A model generated the notes under the pieces. It saw only the letters and a list, made by a program, of their open reading frames with translations, was not told where the DNA came from and ran no database searches. Positions 15,253 through 24,643 of a DNA stretch of 43,656 nucleotides are shown one piece after another (the stretch's first letter is position 1; every line of letters begins with the position of its first letter). This DNA is from Sphingobacterium wenxiniae. Its GTDB lineage: Bacteria > Bacteroidota > Bacteroidia > Sphingobacteriales > Sphingobacteriaceae. The stretch lies in NCBI RefSeq assembly GCF_900116225.1, contig NZ_FOZZ01000009.1, forward strand, positions 1 through 43,656. Direction: 5' to 3'. Made by a program: the position numbers and the translations under genes.

Positions 15253-15906
15253 TTAAAGTTCTGCGATAACCGTTTTGCCACCAACAACCTTGTCACCAAT
15301 GTTTACATTTACTTTTGTGCCCAGAGGTAAAAACAAATCCACGCGCGAACCGAACTTGATAAAACCAAATTCTTCTCCTTGTTCTACAGCATCATTCTCT
15401 TTCACGTACCATACAATTCTGCGAGCCAAAGCGCCTGCTATCTGGCGGAAAAGAACTTCGACATTATTACGATTGCGAACAACAACGGTCGTACGCTCAT
15501 TGTCAGTAGATGATTTTGGATGCCAAGCCACCAAGAATTTACCTGGATGATATTTGAAGAAGGAAACGACTCCACTCAATGGGTTCCGATTGATGTGTAC
15601 ATTAATCGGCGACATGAAAATCGATACCTGTATGCGTTTATCCTTGAAATATTCCGTTTCTTCGGCCTCTTCAATGACAACAACCTTGCCATCTGCAGGA
15701 CAAAGGATAACGCCTTCGTTTTTTGTTATTTTGCGGATAGGACTCCGGAAAAATTGTAGGATGGTAATGACCAAAAATGCCGATAAGGCATAAAGGAACC
15801 ATTTTAGAAACTGTGGTGCATCGTAATAATTGGCTACTGCGTTAATAATAAACACAAATAAAACCACCAAAGCTAAACTGGTATATCCTTCCTTGTGAAA
15901 TTTCAT
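15253..15906 (-). CDS. psd: Phosphatidylserine decarboxylase family protein
   Basis: A 217-aa membrane-associated enzyme that makes phosphatidylethanolamine from phosphatidylserine. Two hydrophobic N-terminal spans (about 9-26, 33-52) precede CPADGKVVVIEEAE, SIFMSPINVHINRNPLSG, and YHPGKFLVAWHPKSS. FGSRVDLFLP contains the Gly186-Ser187 pair where self-cleavage creates the pyruvoyl group. The short length and GSR motif fit the archaetidylserine-type (PSD-A) class instead of the longer LGST enzymes. ATG 15906 is chosen over TTG 15924, which lies in a -7 box. It is followed by its own terminator. Confidence 0.92.
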   Translation of the reverse strand: MKFHKEGYTSLALVVLFVFIINAVANYYDAPQFLKWFLYALSAFLVITILQFFRSPIRKITKNEGVILCPADGKVVVIEEAEETEYFKDKRIQVSIFMSPINVHINRNPLSGVVSFFKYHPGKFLVAWHPKSSTDNERTTVVVRNRNNVEVLFRQIAGALARRIVWYVKENDAVEQGEEFGFIKFGSRVDLFLPLGTKVNVNIGDKVVGGKTVIAEL

Positions 15907-15921
15907 GTTGCAAAGTTTTTG

Positions 15922-15929
15922 CAAATATA
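15922..15929 (-). promoter_or_regulatory. -7 element of psd
   Basis: TATATTTG on the minus strand fits TAnnTTTG and ends 15 nt before ATG 15906, giving a leader of roughly 10 nt. Confidence 0.4.
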
Positions 15930-15940
15930 ATTATATAAAC

Positions 15941-15975
15941 GAATTATGAATTATAATTTATTACTCATTACATCT
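15941..15975. repeat. 7-bp periodic array next to a stop codon
   Basis: GAATTAT (15941-15947), GAATTAT (15948-15954), AATTTAT (15955-15961), TACTCAT (15962-15968), TACATCT (15969-15975). The period is seven and the array overlaps the stop codon (15974-15976) of the minus-strand MORN-like gene by two bases, as does the array at 200-234. Confidence 0.5.
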
Positions 15976-17089
15976 ATGGTTGATTTTCTCGCTCAATGTG
16001 GATACTATGAAAATCAAATTTTCCTTCAACATCTACGACAAGCTTTCCGGACACCTGCAATTTATCCTCGATAGGCTCCCCTTCTATGTTCATCGAAGGG
16101 AAATAAAAAGGAATGGCTTTGACAACCTGCTCCAGTACCGGGTTGAGCCCCACGTTGGACAGTCTTTTTGTGATAGTTAATTCCTTTGGTGTGCCGTCCT
16201 TGCTTAAGGTCACGTTATAGGCAAAATCATCTTGTAAATTACTGAGCTGTGGTGAAACGACAAAGGCTTTTTCGAGAAAGTCGGCAATATAGCTGTTGAA
16301 TCCACTGAAATCATCAAAATTACACTGCTTAAAAGTGAGTGATTCTGCCGTAAAAAAATACTGGTATGGAATGACTTGCATGGGATGGTTGTACTCTTCG
16401 TCTTCAAACAGGTTGTATCCTTCTTGCAGGATTCCCCGATTGTTGTAAAACTCTTCGGCCATGAGCTCTTTTCGTCCTTTATTGTCTACAACGTGTGTTG
16501 TCCAATAGCCAGAGGGGAGGCCTTCCCGCAATTTTCCTTTTCTTTCGAAGAATGGATAGCCGTATTCATTATAGAAGTCGAAAGGCATCTTAAATTCGTA
16601 GGTGCCATTTCCCTCAACAACACGTTGACGGCCTTTTTGATCCCAGAAAGACGTGATGCGGGTATAGTCTGTTCCATAATTTACACTTAACATAGGCTTC
16701 CCGTCCGGGTAGTAGTAATTCCAAAAACCTTGGGGAATGTTGTTTTGAAATGTAACTTCCCATTTTAGATTGCCATTAGGATGAAAGGCTTTAAAATCAC
16801 CCTGTTTTAGGCCTTCTTCGTAAGAACCCGTCAGTATGACTTTTCCATTTGGGGCAAAATCCCGAAATTCCCCGTGGAACACATTCTTGGAAACAATAAA
16901 TTGTGTAACCCTTTCGATGGATTTAAACGCACAATCCTTATCGACCAAAAAATAATAATTGTCAAAAAAGAAACGCACTAAGCCCTGGGGAGCCGCTTCA
17001 AAATAAACAGGTTTCTCTGTCTTTTCTTCTTGTGCGAAAGAACCCAAAGATTGTAGCCCTAAGCATATTATCAGCAAAAACTTCTTCAT
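15974..17089 (-). CDS. Exported MORN-like repeat protein with TonB_C-like end
   Basis: A 371-aa protein with a signal peptide (MKKFLLIICLGLQSLGSFAQ). Several YwqK/MORN-like repeats occupy about 60-200, for example GEFRDFAPNGKVILTGSYEE, GDFKAFHPNGNLKWEVTFQN, and GFWNYYYPDGKPMLSVNYG. The C-terminal region (about 270-365: NVTLSKDGTPKELTITKRLS, VVKAIPFYFPSMN) resembles the TonB C-terminal fold seen in many Bacteroidota periplasmic proteins, without a transmembrane anchor. Function unknown; probably envelope-associated. It follows polA by 8 bp, so it is co-transcribed with it. Confidence 0.7.
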   Translation of the reverse strand: MKKFLLIICLGLQSLGSFAQEEKTEKPVYFEAAPQGLVRFFFDNYYFLVDKDCAFKSIERVTQFIVSKNVFHGEFRDFAPNGKVILTGSYEEGLKQGDFKAFHPNGNLKWEVTFQNNIPQGFWNYYYPDGKPMLSVNYGTDYTRITSFWDQKGRQRVVEGNGTYEFKMPFDFYNEYGYPFFERKGKLREGLPSGYWTTHVVDNKGRKELMAEEFYNNRGILQEGYNLFEDEEYNHPMQVIPYQYFFTAESLTFKQCNFDDFSGFNSYIADFLEKAFVVSPQLSNLQDDFAYNVTLSKDGTPKELTITKRLSNVGLNPVLEQVVKAIPFYFPSMNIEGEPIEDKLQVSGKLVVDVEGKFDFHSIHIERENQP

Positions 17090-17097
17090 AATATAAA

Positions 17098-19881
17098 TTA
17101 ATGTGCTTCTAACCAGTTCACTCCTTTTCCTATTTCTACTTCAATTGGTACGCGTAATGTTATTGCGTTTTTCATTCGTTCGTATATGATGTCGGAGAAG
17201 GTTTCGGCTTCCCCTAAGGGTACATCAAAGACCAATTCGTCATGTACTTGCATAATCATCTTACCTGTCAACCCTTTTTTTGTAATGTCTTGTTGTATGT
17301 TGATCATGGCGATTTTAATAAGATCTGCGGCTGAGCCTTGGATAGGAGCATTAATAGCATTTCGCTCTGCAAATCCACGCACGGTCATATTTGCCGAATT
17401 GATATCCCTTAAATAACGTCGGCGTTTCAAAATAGTTTCCACGTAGCCATTTTCTTTAGCAAATTCAACGGCTTGGGTCATATATTGCCGAATACCGGTA
17501 TATTGTGCAAAATATTGCTCGATGATTTCCGCAGCCTCCTTGCGGGAAATACCGAGATTTTGGGATAAACCGAAGGCTGATTGGCCATAGATTATACCAA
17601 AGTTAACAGCCTTCGCATTTCTACGTTGGTCGGAAGTGACATCTTCTAAAGCCACACCATAAACGCGCGCTGCCGTTGCCCTGTGGATATCATGGCCGGC
17701 ATCAAATGCTTCCAACATGTTTTTATCCTTACTAAGCTCAGCGATCAGTCTTAACTCTATCTGCGAGTAATCCGCGGAGAGTAATGTATATCCTTCCTGG
17801 CGAGGAATGAACGCTTTGCGAACTTCGCGTCCTTTTTCTGTACGTATGGGTATGTTCTGCAGATTCGGGTTTGTGGAGCTTAAACGTCCGGTTGCTGCTA
17901 CAGCTTGGTTGTAAGAGGTGTGTATGAGTCCTGTGTTGGGATTAATTAAGCTTGGCAAGGCATCGACATAGGTGGATTTCAGCTTTTGCAGCTGGCGGAA
18001 GTCCAAAATATCCTGAACAATGTCTGATTTATTGGCCAGTGTCAATAATACATCTTCTCCTGTTTTGTATTGTCCTGTTTTTGTCTTCTTTGCTTTGGGA
18101 TCAAGTTGCAGCTTGTCAAATAACACCTCACCAAGTTGTTTTGGGGAAGAGATGTTGAATTGTACACCTGCTTTCTCATAGATGGATGCTTCTAATTTTT
18201 TCAGGTCTTCTTCTAATGATTTAGAAAAGACGTGAAGCGTGTTTTCATCAATTTTAACACCATTTTTCTCGATTTCCGCTAATACATAGATGAGTGGGAA
18301 CTCTACTTCTTGTGCTAGTTTATAGGTCTGGGTCTCTTCCAAAAGCGGTTTAAAAACCTCATGGAGTTGCCAAGTGATGTCTGCATCTTCGGCAGCGTAT
18401 TCTTTCACCAGTTCGATATCTACATCACGCATATTGCCTTGTTTTTTGCCCTTAGGTCCGATGAGCTCTGTGATGGACATCGGCTTATAGCCCAGATAGT
18501 TTTCGGCTAATATATCCATGTTATGCCTTGTGTCCGGATCTATCAAGTAGTGGGCAACCATGGTGTCGAATAATGGGCCTTTTACCTGTACGTTGTATTT
18601 TGAGAGCAATAAAATGTCGTATTTGATATTTTGACCAACCTTTTCAATAGCTGTATTTTCTAGAACAGACTTAAATATGGCTACTGTCTCCAGGGCATCT
18701 TCATAATTGGAGGAGGTCGGGACATAATAGGCTTTCCCCTTTTCAAAAGAGAAAGACATACCAACGATATCCGCAAGTAGCGCATCCAATCCGGTCGTTT
18801 CTGTATCAAAGCAGAAGCTTGGTTGGCTGGATAACAGCTTGGCAAGCTTCTGTTGTTCGGCTTGGCTGTCTACCAAGATGTATTCATGGGGGGTGTTTTG
18901 CAGGGTAGCTTGTGGGAGAGTTGGTTCTGCTATGGAGTCTTGAGTGTTTTCCATTGGTACGGCAAACAGGTCCATCTGCCCATGCTGTGGTTGTTGTCCT
19001 GCAACGCTGAAGTCATCACCAAATACACGCTTTCCTAAGGTTCTAAATTCTAACTCGGCAAAAAGAGGTTCTAAAAGTTCTCTGTTCGGTTCTTGTAATG
19101 TTAAAGCTATCTCGTCCAATTCTACAGGGACGTCCAATAAGATGGTTGCTAATTTTTTGGAGATAAGTCCTTGCTCTGCGTAGGTTTCTACATTTTCTCG
19201 CTGCTTTCCTTTTAGTTTATCACTATTAGTAATAATATTTTCGACAGAGCCAAATTCCTGGATTAGCTTTTTAGCGGTTTTCTCGCCTATTCCTGGAATT
19301 CCTGGAATATTATCCACAGCATCGCCCCAAAGACCTAAAATGTCGATAACCTGCGAGACTTCTGTTATTTCCCATTTCTCTAGGATTTCCGGCACCCCGA
19401 GTGTTTCTGCACCATTGCCCATGCGAGCAGGTTTGTAGATGAATATATTGTCTGAAACTAATTGCCCGAAATCTTTGTCTGGAGTCATACAAAATACCGT
19501 AAAACCTGCTTGTTCGGCCTTTTTCGCCAATGTACCAATGATGTCATCGGCTTCGTACCCATCTTTAGTGATAATCGGGATGTTAAACCCTTCTATCAAA
19601 CGGTGTATATAAGGAATAGAGGTTGCTAAATCCTCGGGCATCTTCTCGCGGTGTGCCTTGTAGGCTTCAAACTCTAGGTGGCGATTTGTGGGGGCTTCCG
19701 TATCGAATACTACCGCTATATGGGTTGGGTTTTGGTTCTTTAATAGTTCTAAAAGTGTATTTGTAAAACCCATGATAGCACCCGTATTGAGTCCATAGGA
19801 AGTTAAGCGGGGTACTTTGCTTAAGGCAAAGTAAGCCCGGTATATCAAGGCCATGCCGTCCAGAAGGAATAGTTTCTTCAC
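17098..19881 (-). CDS. polA: DNA polymerase I
   Basis: A 927-aa replication/repair polymerase with all three activities visible. The 5'-3' nuclease (1-about 290) has KKLFLLDGMALIYRAYFAL, DGYEADDIIGT, and IPGIPGIGEKTAKKL. The 3'-5' proofreading domain has FCFDTETTGLD (near 360), GQNIKYDILLL and YAAEDADITWQLH, so its acidic residues are intact. The polymerase has motif A LLSADYSQIELRLI, motif B RRNAKAVNFGIIYGQS and motif C IMQVHDELVFDVP. Start GTG 19881 fits the family N-terminus; an upstream GTG at 19908 lies at the edge of a -7 box and is unlikely. It heads an operon with the MORN-like gene. Confidence 0.97.
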   Translation of the reverse strand: MKKLFLLDGMALIYRAYFALSKVPRLTSYGLNTGAIMGFTNTLLELLKNQNPTHIAVVFDTEAPTNRHLEFEAYKAHREKMPEDLATSIPYIHRLIEGFNIPIITKDGYEADDIIGTLAKKAEQAGFTVFCMTPDKDFGQLVSDNIFIYKPARMGNGAETLGVPEILEKWEITEVSQVIDILGLWGDAVDNIPGIPGIGEKTAKKLIQEFGSVENIITNSDKLKGKQRENVETYAEQGLISKKLATILLDVPVELDEIALTLQEPNRELLEPLFAELEFRTLGKRVFGDDFSVAGQQPQHGQMDLFAVPMENTQDSIAEPTLPQATLQNTPHEYILVDSQAEQQKLAKLLSSQPSFCFDTETTGLDALLADIVGMSFSFEKGKAYYVPTSSNYEDALETVAIFKSVLENTAIEKVGQNIKYDILLLSKYNVQVKGPLFDTMVAHYLIDPDTRHNMDILAENYLGYKPMSITELIGPKGKKQGNMRDVDIELVKEYAAEDADITWQLHEVFKPLLEETQTYKLAQEVEFPLIYVLAEIEKNGVKIDENTLHVFSKSLEEDLKKLEASIYEKAGVQFNISSPKQLGEVLFDKLQLDPKAKKTKTGQYKTGEDVLLTLANKSDIVQDILDFRQLQKLKSTYVDALPSLINPNTGLIHTSYNQAVAATGRLSSTNPNLQNIPIRTEKGREVRKAFIPRQEGYTLLSADYSQIELRLIAELSKDKNMLEAFDAGHDIHRATAARVYGVALEDVTSDQRRNAKAVNFGIIYGQSAFGLSQNLGISRKEAAEIIEQYFAQYTGIRQYMTQAVEFAKENGYVETILKRRRYLRDINSANMTVRGFAERNAINAPIQGSAADLIKIAMINIQQDITKKGLTGKMIMQVHDELVFDVPLGEAETFSDIIYERMKNAITLRVPIEVEIGKGVNWLEAH

Positions 19882-19907
19882 GTGTATTTTGCTTTGTTCG
19901 TCTTTCA

Positions 19908-19915
19908 CAAAGTTA
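19908..19915 (-). promoter_or_regulatory. -7 element of polA
   Basis: TAACTTTG on the minus strand matches TAnnTTTG; TTC stands 19 bp further upstream in place of TTG. The transcription start would fall just after the GTG at 19908, which therefore argues for GTG 19881 as the start codon. Confidence 0.5.
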
Positions 19916-20001
19916 ATAAAATCAATAAACCACTGAATTATTAATTTTTTTACGACTTTTGTGCTTATGGTTTACAGGCTTAAAACAGATATTAATTGGC
20001 T

Positions 20002-20922
20002 ATGCGAGGGTTAGTTACGAAATCAACCGGGAGCTGGTATGTCGTTTTGAGCGAAGACAACCAACGGATAGAGTGCCGTATTAAAGGGAAATTCCGAACC
20101 AAAGGCATTAAAACTACTAATCCAGTGGCAGTGGGTGATTGGGTGCACTATGAAATGGAACCAGAGCAACAGAGTGGAATCATTACCCATTTGGAACCAC
20201 GTAAAAATTATATTATTCGGAAATCTGTCAACTTATCTAAACAGGCTCAAATTATTGGAGCGAACCTTGACCAAGCTGTATTGGTTGTAACTTTAGCATC
20301 ACCTCCAACATCTTTAGGTTTTATTGATCGCTTTTTGGTGACAGCAGAGGCTTACGATATCCCTGCTGTTTTGGTATTCAATAAGTTGGATCTTTTTTCG
20401 GAAGAGGGATTGGAGATTCTACAAGATTATACCACCATGTACGAGGAGATTGGTTATCCCTGTTACACGGTTTCTGCACAAAAAGGGACGCATATCGAAG
20501 AACTTCGAAATCTTTTAAAAGACAAAATTACCGTCGTTTCCGGGCACTCCGGTGTCGGGAAATCGACTTTAATCAATGCGATTGAGCCGGCAGCAAGTTT
20601 GAAAACAGGGGAAATATCCGGTTGGTCCGACAAGGGGAAGCATACAACAACATTTGCCGAGATGATTGATCTTTCTTTTGGAGGAAAACTCATTGATACA
20701 CCAGGTATTCGGGAATTGGGTATCGTGGATATTGAACAACAAGAGCTTTCTCACTTTTTCCCGGAGATGCGATCCCGGTTAAATCAATGTCGCTTTAACA
20801 ACTGTAGACATATTAACGAACCAGGGTGTGTCATTATGGAAGCCGTTGAAAACGGTGATATTGAGCCATCCCGCTATGATAGTTATCTAAGTATTTACAA
20901 TAACCAAGATACACGAGTATAA
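20002..20922 (+). CDS. rsgA: Ribosome small-subunit GTPase RsgA
   Basis: A 306-aa circularly permuted GTPase that checks late 30S subunit maturation. An N-terminal OB-fold (about 1-70) is followed by the GTPase motifs in permuted order: G4 NKLD (127-130), G5-like VSAQKGTH, G1 SGHSGVGKS (180-188), and G3 DTPGIREL (232-239). The zinc knuckle is Cys263-x4-Cys268-x-His270-x5-Cys276 in NQCRFNNCRHINEPGC. ATG 20002 is chosen over the in-frame TTG at 19996. It is divergent from polA. Confidence 0.97.
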   Translation: MRGLVTKSTGSWYVVLSEDNQRIECRIKGKFRTKGIKTTNPVAVGDWVHYEMEPEQQSGIITHLEPRKNYIIRKSVNLSKQAQIIGANLDQAVLVVTLASPPTSLGFIDRFLVTAEAYDIPAVLVFNKLDLFSEEGLEILQDYTTMYEEIGYPCYTVSAQKGTHIEELRNLLKDKITVVSGHSGVGKSTLINAIEPAASLKTGEISGWSDKGKHTTTFAEMIDLSFGGKLIDTPGIRELGIVDIEQQELSHFFPEMRSRLNQCRFNNCRHINEPGCVIMEAVENGDIEPSRYDSYLSIYNNQDTRV

Positions 20923-20929
20923 AAATGAT

Positions 20930-21017
20930 GGTGGTAACTTCGTCCACTTTCATAACTTTAATAATACATCAATTGTGCTGTTGCACTTGAAACATAAGTG
21001 CTAAAATATTGTTTTAG
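20930..21017. promoter_or_regulatory. Run of small stem-loops between rsgA and AsmA-like gene
   Basis: Three dyads follow each other: GTGG...CCAC (20931-20947); GCACTT (20983-20988) with AAGTGC (20996-21001); and CTAAAA (21001-21006) with TTTTAG (21012-21017). No long T tract follows, so none is a textbook terminator. They may shape the rsgA 3' end or the leader of the next gene. Confidence 0.3.
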
Positions 21018-21035
21018 AAGAATAAGCATAAGTAT

Positions 21036-22838
21036 ATGAAACCTATTTGGAAATGGATTTTGGGCATTCTGGCTGTCATTCTTGTCGCCTTAGCGGGTGT
21101 TGCTTGGTATTTATCACACAACTGGAAGCCTATCGTGGAAAAGAAGCTCATGGATATCGTTAAAAGTTCAACGGACAGTTTATATACACTCACATTTGAC
21201 GACCTAGATCTCAATGTAGCTTTAGGTAATATGAGTTTGGAGAATGCGGTACTTCAGCCGGATACCATTGTGTACCGAAAGATGGAGGAAGCACAACTTG
21301 CTCCTGATAACATTTACACTATTCGGTTGAAATCTTTGAAAATAAGGCGGTTTGGTATATTAGATATTCTTAGCAACAAAAAACTGAGTATACGCACTGT
21401 TGGGTTTGATAGTCCGGACATCCACTTGGTAAATACTTATCATGCTTATAATGATACCATTGCAAAGCCCTCTAAGGAGGGAAAGACACTCTACGAAAGT
21501 TTGAAAGATGTGCTTTCTTCGGTGAATGTGCAGGATATCAATGTGGATAATGTTTCTTTCCGTTATACAAAGATTGTAGAGGGAAAATCGTCTGAAATAG
21601 CAGTGGAGAATATTAAGGTTAAGGTGCGTGATGTGTTGATTGATGAAACAGCCTTGCAGGATTCGTCTCGGATTTTCTACACAAAGCTTATTGATATTGA
21701 TGTGCCGGGCTTCAGCTATGAATTTCCGGACGGATTCTATGTGTTGAAATTTGATGGATTGAAGATTAATACTGAGGAACAGAATATTCTGTTGACCAAT
21801 GTGGATTTTCGCCCGAAAATGAATCGCTCTGCATACTTTAAACAGCGAGGAGAGAATAAGACGATGTCCACCTTGCACTTTGATACTCTGCGCATGGAGC
21901 ATTTGAATTTCCAGAAGTTGATCGATAAGCAGCAGATATTGGCTAAGAAATTACAGATCAAGAACGGTTATGTGAAGCTTTTTGGCGATAAGCGATACCC
22001 CAAGCGTCCAACGAACCAGATTGGACAGGCACCACACCAGAAATTGCTGCGTATGAAAAGCTTGATGAACCTTGACTCGGTATTTGTGGAAAATGTAAAT
22101 GTAGAATATGGAGAGATGAGTCCTAAGTATCATAGAGATGGCTATATTACCTTCAATGGAGCAACAGGTGTATTGACCAATGTGACCAATGATTCGGTAG
22201 CGTTGGGTTCGGATAAATATATGAAGGCCGACTTACGAGCTAAAATTATGAACAGCGGAAATCTGCATGCTAAATTTAGCTTTGATATGCTGAGTAAGAA
22301 TGGTGCATACACTTATAGCGGAACGGTGGGTACAATGAAAGCACCGGCGTTCAACAAGATATTGACACCTTTATTAAATGTAGGGATAGGATCTGGCAAC
22401 ATTAAATCGGTTAAATTCAATATGAGCGGGACAGATTACCATACGACAGGCGATTTCAGATTTGACTATAATGAATTGAAATTGGAACTGCTCAATGAAA
22501 AGAAAGCGGGAGAGGAACAGAAATCGAAGAAATTAGTCTCTTTCTTAGTTAATCAGCTTATTATCAACGATAGCAACCCGGATGCCAACGAGGTTTATCA
22601 TGTTGGCAAAGTGAATTACCGAAGAGTTCCAGAGCATACATTTTTCAAAAACCTGTGGCAATCTTTGCTGGAAGGAATCAAACAGACGGCAGGCATCAGC
22701 CCAGAACGGGAAGCTCGACTTATAGGCTCTGCACAGTCTGCACAAAAGACGGTGGAAGGCGCGAAAAAAGGAGCCGAGAAAACAAAAGGCTTTGTCAGGG
22801 GGTTGTTCAAGAAAAAAGACAAAGAAGATAAAAAATAG
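21036..22838 (+). CDS. AsmA-like/TamB-like envelope protein, uncharacterised
   Basis: A 600-aa protein with one N-terminal membrane anchor (WILGILAVILVALAGVAWYL, about 8-27). A long beta-rich region follows, with repeated LENAVLQPDTIVYRK / IRLKSLKIRRFGILDILSNK / VQDINVDNVSFRYTK elements typical of AsmA-like proteins. The C-terminus is a strongly basic tail (KKGAEKTKGFVRGLFKKKDK). Such proteins are anchored in the inner membrane and span the periplasm, some acting in lipid transport or outer-membrane homeostasis; the role here is not shown. It lies 24 bp before trkH and reads with it. Confidence 0.6.
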   Translation: MKPIWKWILGILAVILVALAGVAWYLSHNWKPIVEKKLMDIVKSSTDSLYTLTFDDLDLNVALGNMSLENAVLQPDTIVYRKMEEAQLAPDNIYTIRLKSLKIRRFGILDILSNKKLSIRTVGFDSPDIHLVNTYHAYNDTIAKPSKEGKTLYESLKDVLSSVNVQDINVDNVSFRYTKIVEGKSSEIAVENIKVKVRDVLIDETALQDSSRIFYTKLIDIDVPGFSYEFPDGFYVLKFDGLKINTEEQNILLTNVDFRPKMNRSAYFKQRGENKTMSTLHFDTLRMEHLNFQKLIDKQQILAKKLQIKNGYVKLFGDKRYPKRPTNQIGQAPHQKLLRMKSLMNLDSVFVENVNVEYGEMSPKYHRDGYITFNGATGVLTNVTNDSVALGSDKYMKADLRAKIMNSGNLHAKFSFDMLSKNGAYTYSGTVGTMKAPAFNKILTPLLNVGIGSGNIKSVKFNMSGTDYHTTGDFRFDYNELKLELLNEKKAGEEQKSKKLVSFLVNQLIINDSNPDANEVYHVGKVNYRRVPEHTFFKNLWQSLLEGIKQTAGISPEREARLIGSAQSAQKTVEGAKKGAEKTKGFVRGLFKKKDKEDKK

Positions 22839-22862
22839 CATATCGCTAATTTAATAGTTAGA

Positions 22863-24641
22863 ATGGGCGGAATAATCGACTTTTTTAAATTCTTATTTAA
22901 ATACAGAAATAAGTTGGTGGATCAAATCATGTTCTATTTGAGCATGATTTGTGCATTTATGACCATCGCTCATATAGGTTATGTGACAGAAAAGGAAACG
23001 GCCGAGGTGACTCACGATACAGTTGTCGGGATGTTTTACTTTTTATTTGTGATAGGCATTCTCCGTACGGGTGTGTCTATCATGGCAAGCCGAAAAGTCA
23101 ATGTTTCGCATATTTCGGGTATCGTATTGATGGGATATTTCCTTATCATTGCTTTTTCCCGAATAAACAATATTGCTTATTTCTCGAAAATGGAATGGGT
23201 TTACTTGGGAATCGCAATGATGTTTCTGTCAGAGCTCTCGCGCAATAGCCTGTTTTTCGATAACTTTTATTTTAACCCCACTATTCTCTTTGTGATTAGT
23301 TTCCTTGCGCTGATTCTATTGGGGACGGTGTTGCTGATGTTACCCCGTACGACCTTGCTGGCTCCGCTCAGTTTCGTAGACGCATTATTCATGGCAACCA
23401 GTGCCGTGTGTATCACGGGGCTTTCCGTGACCGATATTTCCACTAATTTTTCCACCTTTGGGCAGAGTGTCATCATGATTCTTATCCAGATTGGCGGATT
23501 GGGAATCATGACCTTTACCGGTTTTTTTGGATATTTTTTTTCCGGTGGATTTTCTTATAAAAACCAGTTGATGTTTGGGGAAATATTGGGGGAGAATAAA
23601 TTGAACTCCGTTGTTTCGACTTTGTTGACTATCATTTTTATTACCTTGTTGTTTGAGCTGATAGGAGGTGTATTTATCTTTCTATCGTTGGACGCCAATC
23701 AGTTTGCATCATTAAGTGATCGATTGTTTTTTTCAGCTTTCCACGCCATATCTTCTTTCTGTAATTCAGGATTTTCGATATTGCCTGAAGGGATACATAA
23801 TGAGGCTTACCGATTTAATTATGCTTTCCAGCTTTGTTTGGCATCTATTTTTATTTTAGGCGGACTGGGCTTTGGTACAGTCTATAACTTCTACACATAC
23901 GGAAAGCAAAAATTGGAATCTATTCTCCATTCCATTATTTATAGAAAACCATTTGTTCATAAAGCACAGGTTTGGAATTTTAATACAAAATTTATCCTTT
24001 TGTGTAATGCTGTGGTCGTGGTATTGGCCACGGCATCCTATTATCTTTTTGAACAACGGTATACGTTGACGGAAGATTCTACGGGTTGGGGGGAGTGGGT
24101 TACCTCTTTTTTTATGGCAAACTCTGCGCGTTCGGCTGGATTTAATAGTGTGAATGTGAATTTTTTGGCCTCCCCCACGCTTATCATGGTTTTTACCTTG
24201 ATGTGGATCGGTGCTTCTCCGGGTTCTACAGGCGGAGGTGTGAAAGTTACCACGGTGGCTTTGGCAATTTTGAATATTTTCGCTTTGGCGCGCGGAAAGG
24301 AATCGATTGAAATGTATAAAAGAAGGATTGCGTCTGAATCTGTAAACAAGGCTTTTGCAGTTATTATTCTGTCCGTCCTCAGCATTGCGTTGAGTTTTAT
24401 ACTCCTGAACTTTTCCGATCCACATAAGTCTATGAAAGATCTGCTGTTTGAAGCCGTATCGGCCTATACCACTTGTGGATTGAGTTTAGGGGTGACACCA
24501 TCGCTTTCGGCTTCCGGAAAACTCATTGTTATCTTTACTATGTTTGTCGGTAGGGTCGGAACATTGACACTTTTGGTGGCTTTCATCAAGAACACCAAAA
24601 ACAAAAGTTATATTTATCCAACAGAAAAATTATTGTTTTAG
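22863..24641 (+). CDS. trkH: Potassium uptake channel subunit TrkH/KtrB family
   Basis: A 592-aa membrane protein of the TrkH/KtrB superfamily. After an N-terminal extension of several spans (about 20-150) come four pore repeats, each with a selectivity-filter segment: SAVCITGLSVTD, SSFCNSGFSILPEG, SARSAGFNSVN and AYTTCGLSLGVTPS. The intramembrane-loop segment GASPGSTGGGVKVTTVA is present. It takes up K+ with the cytoplasmic RCK protein encoded 2 bp downstream (trkA). The N-terminal extension makes it longer than E. coli TrkH (about 480 aa), which is common in Bacteroidota. Confidence 0.94.
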   Translation: MGGIIDFFKFLFKYRNKLVDQIMFYLSMICAFMTIAHIGYVTEKETAEVTHDTVVGMFYFLFVIGILRTGVSIMASRKVNVSHISGIVLMGYFLIIAFSRINNIAYFSKMEWVYLGIAMMFLSELSRNSLFFDNFYFNPTILFVISFLALILLGTVLLMLPRTTLLAPLSFVDALFMATSAVCITGLSVTDISTNFSTFGQSVIMILIQIGGLGIMTFTGFFGYFFSGGFSYKNQLMFGEILGENKLNSVVSTLLTIIFITLLFELIGGVFIFLSLDANQFASLSDRLFFSAFHAISSFCNSGFSILPEGIHNEAYRFNYAFQLCLASIFILGGLGFGTVYNFYTYGKQKLESILHSIIYRKPFVHKAQVWNFNTKFILLCNAVVVVLATASYYLFEQRYTLTEDSTGWGEWVTSFFMANSARSAGFNSVNVNFLASPTLIMVFTLMWIGASPGSTGGGVKVTTVALAILNIFALARGKESIEMYKRRIASESVNKAFAVIILSVLSIALSFILLNFSDPHKSMKDLLFEAVSAYTTCGLSLGVTPSLSASGKLIVIFTMFVGRVGTLTLLVAFIKNTKNKSYIYPTEKLLF

Positions 24642-24643
24642 AC

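Noticed and set aside
15240..15256. TGTTAA-N5-GATTAA at the end of psd, considered as a second PHO box for the sensor kinase
   Set aside because: Only four of six bases match in the second half and a terminator lies between it and the kinase gene.
21360..21902. A 180-codon open frame on the minus strand
   Set aside because: It lies fully inside the AsmA-like gene, has no promoter or start signal and its translation is Cys/His/Ile-rich without any domain; it is an antisense shadow.
23856..24425. A 189-codon open frame on the minus strand inside trkH
   Set aside because: Composition is highly basic and low in aromatic core residues, it shares no family pattern, and trkH on the plus strand is certain.
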